Positions 11,501 to 21,100 of a stretch of DNA of 64,000 bases are shown here, in pieces. The notes under the pieces were generated by a model that saw only the letters and a list, made by a program, of their open reading frames with translations, was not told the DNA's origin and made no database searches. The stretch's first letter is position 1, and every line of letters begins with the position of its first letter. The stretch covers positions 192,001 through 256,000 of the forward strand of contig JAXRKP010000580.1 of assembly GCA_037039925.1 (NCBI GenBank), in the 5' to 3' direction. Both the position numbers and the translations under genes were made by a program. This DNA is from Doris montereyensis. Lineage: Eukaryota; Mollusca; Gastropoda; Nudibranchia; Dorididae.

Positions 11501-14500
11501 GTCAGTCAGTTGTGCAACATCATATTTTGGCTCATCATATTTACTGTTGAACTACTTTTGTTCCAATTTCCATCTATGTCTAGAGGATCTAATGCTTGTG
11601 TCATTAAATTAGAGGTCTGTATCTGGATGTGTTTTTAGAAATGTCTCCTTGTAACCGTTTCAGTATTCTACGTGGATGAAGTCTATGCAATCGCAGTTTG
11701 AACCCGTTCAGGTCAAGGAATTAGCTATGAAGGGGAGAGAAGCCGCCCTGGTGCAAGTCACGGAAGAATTTCGCCAAAGCCTCCCAGCGACGGAAAGTAA
11801 GACGCCAAGAACCTGGTGAAATATCATTGCCGTTCCAAACTGGAGGAGGTGGGGTGGGGTAAGGGGTGGTTTTTGAGGTCCCAAGTAGCAATGCATTACA
11901 TGGAGGCTGAGGCCAGAAATTCATGTTCCAACTTAGATGAAATGATTTCTGTCTGTGATTTATCAACTTAATTTAAGAGCCCACTTTCAAGGAAATAAGG
12001 TTTTAAGAAAAAAGGGTTATGTGTTTAGACATGAGGTAAATATAACATTGAGTTCAGTGAAGTCTTGGATTCAAATTTACAACCCCATGGTCTCCATTCG
12101 ATACCCTGGTCATGCTAGCATGGACTCTACATCGGGGCTTTTAGCAATGGAGAAACTTTCTAAAATTTCCCAGAACCCAATATTGTTTTCATATTTCTTC
12201 CTGTTCGAGCTTCTCAAATTTTGATATGTTGGTTTTTGCTTCCACACAGATGAATGATAAAAAGAGGTCCCTTGTGCAGATCACAACACTCTGTGCACAC
12301 TAAAGATCCCTTGGCTATTTACAAAGCAATCTGGGCAAAATTTTAAAATCCTACCAAAAACCCCAAGATAATTTTAGGCGTTGATATGGGTATTCCACAA
12401 GTAATATTGCTTTAGTGTCTAAGAAATATGTATGAATTTGAAGATTTTTTTCTTTTTTGCTATTGCCTGAAAATGACAGATGTATTTTGATTATATCTCT
12501 GTTGTAATGAAATATTTTGCTTAAATTCCTCAGGTTGATCTTGCAATACGAAGATGATCCACTTGTGGACCAGTTTAATATCTACCTCCAGGTTTTCATT
12601 AGCCAAGCATTGGAGCCGAATTTTCTAAAAACCATTATTGAACGAAAAGGTGTGTTTGTATGTTATTTTGTATTTCTTATATGTTCACTATATACAAATA
12701 AAATTAACCGTTTCTTAAATATTTTATTTCTATGGCATCTTCTGTGTGTCATTGGTAGCCCAGTTTATAGACTTTCGGGCTTGAAATTCTCAAGTTTTGA
12801 GTTTCTTCTCTCTTTTTCGATCTCTCTGCCGGCGGGTCAGATCAGGGTGCAGATTATTTCCATGAAGTGCATAGTCTTTTGTAGACTCTCCATAGGGCCG
12901 TAGATTTTTTTTTTTTTCCAGAGGTGCCTCACCCGGCCATATCTGTTCTCTCTGATGTGGGGCGGACACTGCTGGAGAATATGTTCAGTGTTATGGTGTG
13001 GCGTTCCATACTCGCACCCTTCTGATTCCCCAACTTTCAGATAGCGATACATGTGTTGATGGAGACGGTTGTGCCCAGTCCTGAGTCTGAATAGTATGAC
13101 TTGGGATTTTCTGTCAAGTTGGTGTATGGGATCTTTGGGGTTATAGATGTTATGGCTTTATCCCCATTGATTGCAAACAGCTGCCATGATAATTGTCTTC
13201 TTCCTCGAAGGTCAATAGTTAGAGACTCCTGTGGCATACTCAAACCTTTTTTTTAAGTAGATCATCTGCATGCTCATTCCCATCAATCTGGCAGTGTCCA
13301 GGTATCCATTGTAATATGGTGCATTGTGTTGACTGAATGGGTTTGAATCCTAGCAATGCGGAAGTGGGACGCCGTGTTGTGTGGGATGAAAGGTTACCAG
13401 CATTGACTGGGGTGCAAGACTTGCAACACAAGGCTAGCGCCCTGTTTCACCTGACACTATACAAACTATTGTTTGCCTAGTATTATTTCAACTTGTTCTG
13501 TGTTTTGTTCATTTCAGAGACTTTTTATGGGGAAGCTCTTCAGGCTATTGACCAAACTGTGCAGATCAAGCTGAAAAGTTGACCGGCCAGGCCAAATGGA
13601 CTGTTTCTTTTAAAGTGAGACACAACAAACACTTGTGTAGTTTTTCATGTGATATGGATGCTATTGTGGTGTTAAAAAGTTTAATCATTGGCAGCATGGT
13701 TTTGTTACCGCAGTTTTCTAAGTCTTTACAGTAAGCTTATGAAATTTTCACAGGATTGGGATTATTTTGTAGATTAAACGGAAAAAAGATTTAGTCTCAA
13801 CATTTAATCTCAAGCATTAGGTTTTTTTGTCATATAGGAGAACTGCAGTAACAATTGGTTAAGAATTTTAAACATTTTTTTAGGAAATTTGAAATTCCAC
13901 AGCAGCTTCTCAGAAATATTTATTGTTTTGAAAATCCTCTCCAGAGCAATACAATGACAGGCTAGATTTTGATATTTGTGGATGAGGGAAATCTAGACAA
14001 ACTATCATTGTATTTGTGTTGTATCAGAGATTGGGATCATTTACTTTGTTCATAAAAAAATTTGCCTTGAAACTTATTGTTTGTATTTCTGTAGCTATTT
14101 CCTTCCTGTGGAAATTTTTCAAATTACCTATAATTATTTAAGCTTGGTTTTTAATTCACAGTTTTAATTTTTTACATTTGATCTTATTATATTGTTCATT
14201 ATTTTTTAAAGACAAGTGTACTTTAGAATTCCATCAATTTGAAGAAAAAAATTGAAAGTGAGAGATAATTGAATGGTTAAGTAGTACTATAGTACGAGTG
14301 ATTTTTCTGTCTGCTAAATGCTGTACCAGAAGGTGTATCTTACTATTGATCTTACTATTGGTGAACTGTCATATTAATAAAAAGTATGGGGAAAATCATA
14401 TCTCATCACAAGTCAGCTATATTAGGAAGTATTTGTAATTCTAGATATGATTACTGAACCTGGTCTATGTAGAAATTTGCTCATTATGCTATATTAGTAG

Positions 14501-15098
14501 ATAGAATGTGAATTTTATTTGTAATGTGACAGTATAACTGTACGATCGAGTGAATTTTTCCACTTGCCATTCCCCTCACTTATTCTCTTTTGTGTACCTA
14601 TTTTAGCTGTGTTTTAATCTTTAGAAAGAATTTTTTGTAGCTTTTTAAAATTGTATCATGCGGTCAATTTTCTCATCTGAAATCAATAAACTTACCTTAT
14701 CTTATCTTATCTTATTATTGAATGTTTTGTCTGTCGTCTTGTGATTCCCAGAAAGCCCTCCACAAGTTTCCCCTCATGAAAGAAATTGACCGGCCAAATC
14801 TGAAACAAGCCTGCCAGGTATATTTCAACATGTCGTTGTTTTCCCCACTCAAATATAACCCAGGATTTTTTGCGTGAGAAAGTGTCCGAGTCAAGTTTCA
14901 TTTTCATTTTCCCAACTTGACATGCATTTGTTTCATAAGGTTACTCACCACAGAGACTTTGGGAGATTTGCAGATGAAACTCTAACACTACTTATTGTTG
15001 CTACAGTTTCTGTTGTTTTGTTTTTCTACTGCTGCCGATGTTGGTGTTCTTTCTCCTCCTTTTCCTCCTACTTCTACTATAGTGTAATACTGCTGCTG

Positions 15099-15180
<82 letters not shown>

Positions 15181-18100
15181 CACTACCACCACCACCACCA
15201 CCACCACCACCACCACCACCACCACCACCACCACCACCACTACTACTACTATTCTGTACATCTGGTTGTCCCTCTATAATCTTTATAAGAATGATAGTAA
15301 TAATGAATATCAGTATTTTCTACTTCTCCAATCCAAATGTCATCCCGTTTTCTTCCATGTGGTGTGTATCTATTTGGATAAGAAAAATTTCAGCGTTTGT
15401 AATAAAAAAACTTTTTTTTATTAGATTTGTTTTATATTATTCATAAATTACAAAGATATCATGACGACAGTTTTTTTAATAGTTCTACATTATTGGACAA
15501 AATATTGTTTTGTTGCTTTCACAGGCCTGTGATAATTCTAGTCCTCCCACTATCAAGTCAGTTGTGTTCAGTGGAAATGCTTATGACAAAGTTTTGCTGA
15601 TTGATAAACCTCACCTTTCGCTGATGCTCAGGTAAAGATGGAGAATGTCAAATTTGCTAACAAATCTGTCAAATTTGTGTGTGTGTGGGTGGGGGGGTTG
15701 CTTTGGGACAAAGGCAATGTGTAGTTTGAAGCCATGTCAACCAAGAATCTTAAAATATTTGAATAGCATTGTGTGCATGTGTTCTTTGGCGATTTCTGTA
15801 ACATGTCACCTTGATTGTTATGTTTGATGGCAAGGGTTGCAGTTCAAAATTCTAAGTTTTACATCATTCTGTGACTCAGTATTTATCAGAGACAAAAATA
15901 TTTGTAATGTAAATTTTCCTTTTGATGTCAAAGTCTAGCGGGGGGGGGGGGGGCACCTGGACTGGCGAGTTTGGGACCAAAAGGTTGATTTTCTGTTCTT
16001 TGCATATTCAGGTAGAATGATTATTTATCTACAAGTTCATGGCAGAAAAATATCTATGTGATGTATAAATTTTTTTTTACAAAATATTTTGTAGGAATAG
16101 GGTAGGTAAAAAAACTTTGGCGTAAATTACCCTAACACTGACTTAGAAAATGGCAGTAAAAACCTGTATGTTGGCGGTTAATCGCCAAATGTGGCAACAC
16201 CGATTTGACCTCGTTTTGCCATCATCTGATCGCGTTTCCCATCGCTGTGTGATATAAGAGGCGATTTGAGTCAGTGTGTATGTAAACATGTGCACAAGCA
16301 TAGGATATAGAGGAAAAAAACCCAAAAATGGTCATTTTGATGTCTATTTTCCCAACAGTGCACATCTAAACCTAGATTTATAATCCTTTTTACATTAGTA
16401 ACAATGCCAGAGACTGTCAAAGAGTAAGGGGGCTGCTACAACAAGGGAACCCGTCTGAAGTGTTTGTTTTGTGTTATTTTCTTTTGATTTTTTTACTTGC
16501 ATTTTTCTCGAAATGTTTTTCCACACTAAAATTCTATCTCCTCCGCCATTTACTGAACGATTTGTATTATATTTGGCACACAGGTTCCTCTTGTCAATGT
16601 TAATAGGATGTTGGTTTTAAAAAATATATTGTAAACTTTTTGAGAATTTTTTTTTGTAATAAAATGCCGTTTCAGTACATTCATGATTTATAGTATTTTC
16701 AAAAGTTCATTTTAAAAAAACTATCCAAAATATCACCAAAAACCTAAGACGAAAGGGTAATTTAGCCCAAAGCACCAGGAAAACAGCTCAAAATCAATGA
16801 AAAAATTCACAAGGAAGAAGAATAACCTCAGAAAATGTATATATTCTAAGGAAACTGGAAAAAACTAATAAAAAAAAATCTTAGGTTGAAAATTACTGTA
16901 CTTAAGATTAGAACCAAACATATTTTGACAAACATATTCTCTAGGATCAACATCAATGTCAGATTCATCGAAATTTGAATCATCTGAGTCACTTTCATTA
17001 CCATTTTTACCATCTATCGACTTTCGATCAAAGAATTCAAGAACTGAAACGCCATGGTGATAACGAAATTCTGGGGGGTTTTGTAAAAATCGTTTAAAAA
17101 AAGATTATGCAACAGATTGCAGTTCTGTAAGCGGTTACTTTGACTATGATTTCTCCTCTACTTCCGGAAGGTAATAAAATGACAGGAAATAGCATGATTT
17201 ATAAGGTAGAAGAGTTTCACTATGGTGGCATTCACCAAGTTCCAACCGGCCGCGATCGGGCGCATCGGGATGCCCAGCCATGTGTTTTCATCGCAATCGG
17301 GCTCACCAGGATACTTTGGGTTAAATATTGAATGGAAAAGACGATCTGCACAGGTTTTGACTGATTTTATTCACATCTAAAGGAGGAGATAGATTTTGAA
17401 AATTAGGTCAAAATCCAAGATGGCGGCCATTTCTATGGCAACCAAGGACGCTACAAACTTTTCAATGATATAGGATGACTATATTTTGACAGTTACTCAT
17501 GTACATACTAAAAAGCAAAAACCTTAATTCAAAAGCAACAAAAATCCCCCCCCCCCCTCCCCCCAAGGGTCTGTAGGATTTTATTTTTAATATAGAATTG
17601 GTAGAATATTAAGTGTTTTTTTGAATATTTATGACTATTTTATTACTAGCTCGACACACTTTAATTGAAATGTATAATTCACCTTTTTTCTGTATGATAT
17701 TATGTGATGAATCAATAGTCATTTTCTTTTCTGTGTTTTGATCCACTTGCAGGAATTCATGATAGGGAAAAGAGCTGCGCATTATGTGCGCACTTACCAC
17801 TCTCTGTGCCACTTCAAGTACTGGCTGCATCGGGGCGTTGTCACTCCAAGGTCAGTTGGTTGGTTTTTTTGTTCTCTGTGGTCATAGTGTTGACATTTGG
17901 TGCATAGTGTTGACATTTGGTCATAGTCTTGACATTTGGTGCATAGTGTTGACATTTGGTGCATAGTGTTCACATATTTTTTTCTTGAGAGAAGGCAATC
18001 TAGTCTGATAAGCTGAGTACATGTCATTTGAGACTGAATTTTATTTGATTCTTCTCAATTTGCAAAGTGCATTCACTGGTGTCTTTTGGCAGGCATATTT

Positions 18101-21100
18101 TTTGTTTGGTAAACAAATGTTTTGCTTTGTTGTTTTTATTCATGAACTGTACAATGACAGGGCTTATTGGTTTGGAAATTGATTCAACAGTGAGATGAGA
18201 GACATATGTCTGCATAGATCTATATGTCGCCACTGCGTAATTTCACATTAGCTGGAGATAAACTCAAATTAAAGCAGTTTAAAACAATGTCTTTCATAAT
18301 TGGCCACACTCCTGTAACTACAATGCCTCAAGTCAGACTTACTATGTTGCACATAACACATGCATATATATGCATACTTTCCATAAGAGTACCATATATA
18401 TTGAGAGCTTTAAAGGTTTCACACAACACATACATATATATGCATACTTTCCACAAGAGTACCATATATTGAGAGCTTTATGGGTTGCACACAACACATA
18501 CATATATATGCATACTTTTCACAAGAGTACCAAGAGTATATATTGAGAGCTTTATGGGTTGCACACAACACACACAACACATACATATTGAGATATATAA
18601 TAACACATACTTTTCACAAGAGTACCATATATTGAGAGTTTTATGGGTTGCACACAACACATACATATATATGCATACTTTTCACAAGAGTACCATATAT
18701 TGAGAGCTTTAAAGGTTTCACACAACACATACATATATATGCATACTTTTCACAAGAGTACCATATATTGAGAGCTTTATGGGTTGCACACAAACATACG
18801 TATATATGCATACTTTTCACAAGAGTACCATATATTGAGAGCTTTATGGGTTGCACACAACACATACGTATATGAGAGTTTAAAGGTGCACACAACACAT
18901 ACGTATATATATGCATACTTTCTACAAGAGTACCATATATTGAGAGCTCACATCTTCCCTCGTGACTAAGTACCAGTTTGGGAGCAAGAACTTGCTACAG
19001 ACAAGTATCTTGTCCGAGAGCTGATTGTTGTCACCTATTCTGTTTATTACTATGGATAGAAACGGATAAGCTTTGTCTTTATGGATTGTGAGGGTCTTGA
19101 AGGAACCTTACTTTACAGCAAAACATGCAGAAGCCTTTGGTTTCTATATGACAATTATTGAAAATTTGAGCGCATTTTCGAAAAATGGAACAGTTTGTGA
19201 TAATTGAAGGAAATAAAGTCTTTTGTATGCTTCATTTTTTTCAGGTAAAGCTGATGAGAGAGAGCAGCAAGACTGAAGGTCTATCTGGCTTAGACAATTT
19301 TAGACATGTGTTTGGAGAATTCACAATTGGGTTTTGCAGGTAAAAGTTTGAGAAAATTCTAGTGACGATGTGAGATTATTTGTGGAGTGTGCATTTTATG
19401 TTTTACTTTGAGCCTTAGAAACTTGTTTAGTTTGCTTTTGTTCAGGACGTAAATCTTTCAGATTTCCTCTGATTTCAGATTATTTGAGGTTTTCTAGTTT
19501 TAACTTTTTTTTTTTTTTTTTTGAGTTTCCTTTTCTTCCTTTTACTTATACTAAAATACTTCTATGTTCGCTGTTATGGATAGGTGAGATGGTTTAGCAC
19601 AACAGGATAGAATTCCTGACTCCAGGCCCATCGCCGATTTTCATATTATTCATAAGCGAAAGCACGCTGCTTCATTTTCACCTTTCACTTTCACGACGAA
19701 CTACAATTTCTACCCTGATCCATAAGGCCCTACTACTCACACGAGAAGATTTCAGATTTAAAAATCAAAACCTTTTTTACTTCCTTTCAGATTTTTCAGA
19801 TTTTTTAGTCTGAAATCTACTAACGCATTTGTTGTGGAAATAGCCATTTTGTGCAAAGGATTTTGGATAGATTTAAACAATGTTGAGATGCACTGACTTA
19901 ACTTCCTTTGCAGTCGCACGATTCAGTTATGAATGTGATGTGCGGTCGACGATTTTTCATTCTTTTCAATCCGATTTATGTTATAATCCTATTTGTGGGT
20001 TATTGTGATTTAATAGTCTAATCTAAATCTGGAGCTAGATCTAGACAAGATTAAGATCGATCTGCCAGAGTGAAGTGACCTATTCTAGATTCTAATTCTA
20101 GATCTAGATTTTTATTATGACGGCTTTACAGCCCTAGGCCATAGCTTGAGTTACTATATCAGTGTATAGATAGATCTAGATCAAGCTTGTTAACAGATTA
20201 GGAATTATTTCTTGCTCGGTGTTCAAGGGAATATGAGATCTTGATTCAAGTCGGACAGAGAGATCTTGAAAATAAGCGCACATGTTGTTGATTTAGATCT
20301 AGATCTAGATTCTTCTAGATTTAGATTCTAGACAGACAGGCTATTTTATGATAGATCTGGATTCAATCTAGTAAGAATATCTAGATCTAAGTCTAATTGT
20401 TATCTAGAGGCCTAGAAACTACCAGATCAGATTTAGGTTTCTAGTTCTAGAATTTGTTGTACTCATTTTCTTCAATAACTTTAGTAGAGCTAGAGTTAGA
20501 TTTCTAGATCTACTTGGTAGCCTAGTTAATAGAATCAGAATTGATTTAGAATTTTGCTATAACTATTATAATAACAAGCAAATCTTCAAAACAACTAACT
20601 TTAGATCTAGGTTAAAGGTAAGCTAGCTCCAGAATGTAGATCTACAATTTAACAAATTGGGGATGACCTGTCAAAAGTTTAAGTTTAATGATTAGGATTC
20701 ACCAGTAGATGTGGTTGATCTAGATCTAAGTTCTATGTCTAAGAACAAACTCTGGCTGACAACTTAAGATTGTAATGATTAATTCCTTTCTAGTTATATC
20801 AGGAAGGTTGAGAAAGATGGCATTGCATGGTGCTGTTATTGTAAGTGTGAGATTAAATACGGTACAGGAGTTGTTCGGTGTCTGAAAGTTTCACATTTCA
20901 GACTTTCAGTTTTTTCATTTGCCATTTACATCCCTGTTTGATAACAGTGGGCAGTTGGCATGAGTTGCTGGTAGGTCTTACTTCTTTCCTTTCATTCTTT
21001 ATTTTTATAGGTTTACCTTCACATGCCCTTGAATTTGGTTCTTATACATAAAAAGAGTTAATTCATTGTTAATAGTCATGTCCTCTGAAATATAAGGGGT

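Larger units (their letters stand above)
17851..19244 (+). other. Intron 11 of the QSER1/PRR12-like gene
   Basis: It contains two tandem arrays (17881-17972 and 18340-18950). The remainder has nothing recognised. The acceptor is TTTTTTCAG. Confidence 0.6.

Noticed and set aside
13580..13582. TGA after KLKS as the end of the QSER1/PRR12-like protein
   Set aside because: One base on, the frame continues to a good donor in phase with the next exon, and several more family-like blocks follow.
14685..14690. AATAAA as the polyadenylation signal of that gene
   Set aside because: Coding-like exons continue at 14752, 15525, 17753 and beyond, so it is probably intronic.
14874..15446. 190-codon plus-strand frame (poly-Leu, poly-Pro) and 86-codon poly-Val minus frame
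   Set aside because: They are created by the CTA/CAC trinucleotide array.
19341..19343. TAA as the gene's stop codon
   Set aside because: A strong donor overlaps it and the shifted frame (ILDMCLENSQLGFA) connects to LFDDLKKLL. I keep it only as an alternative.
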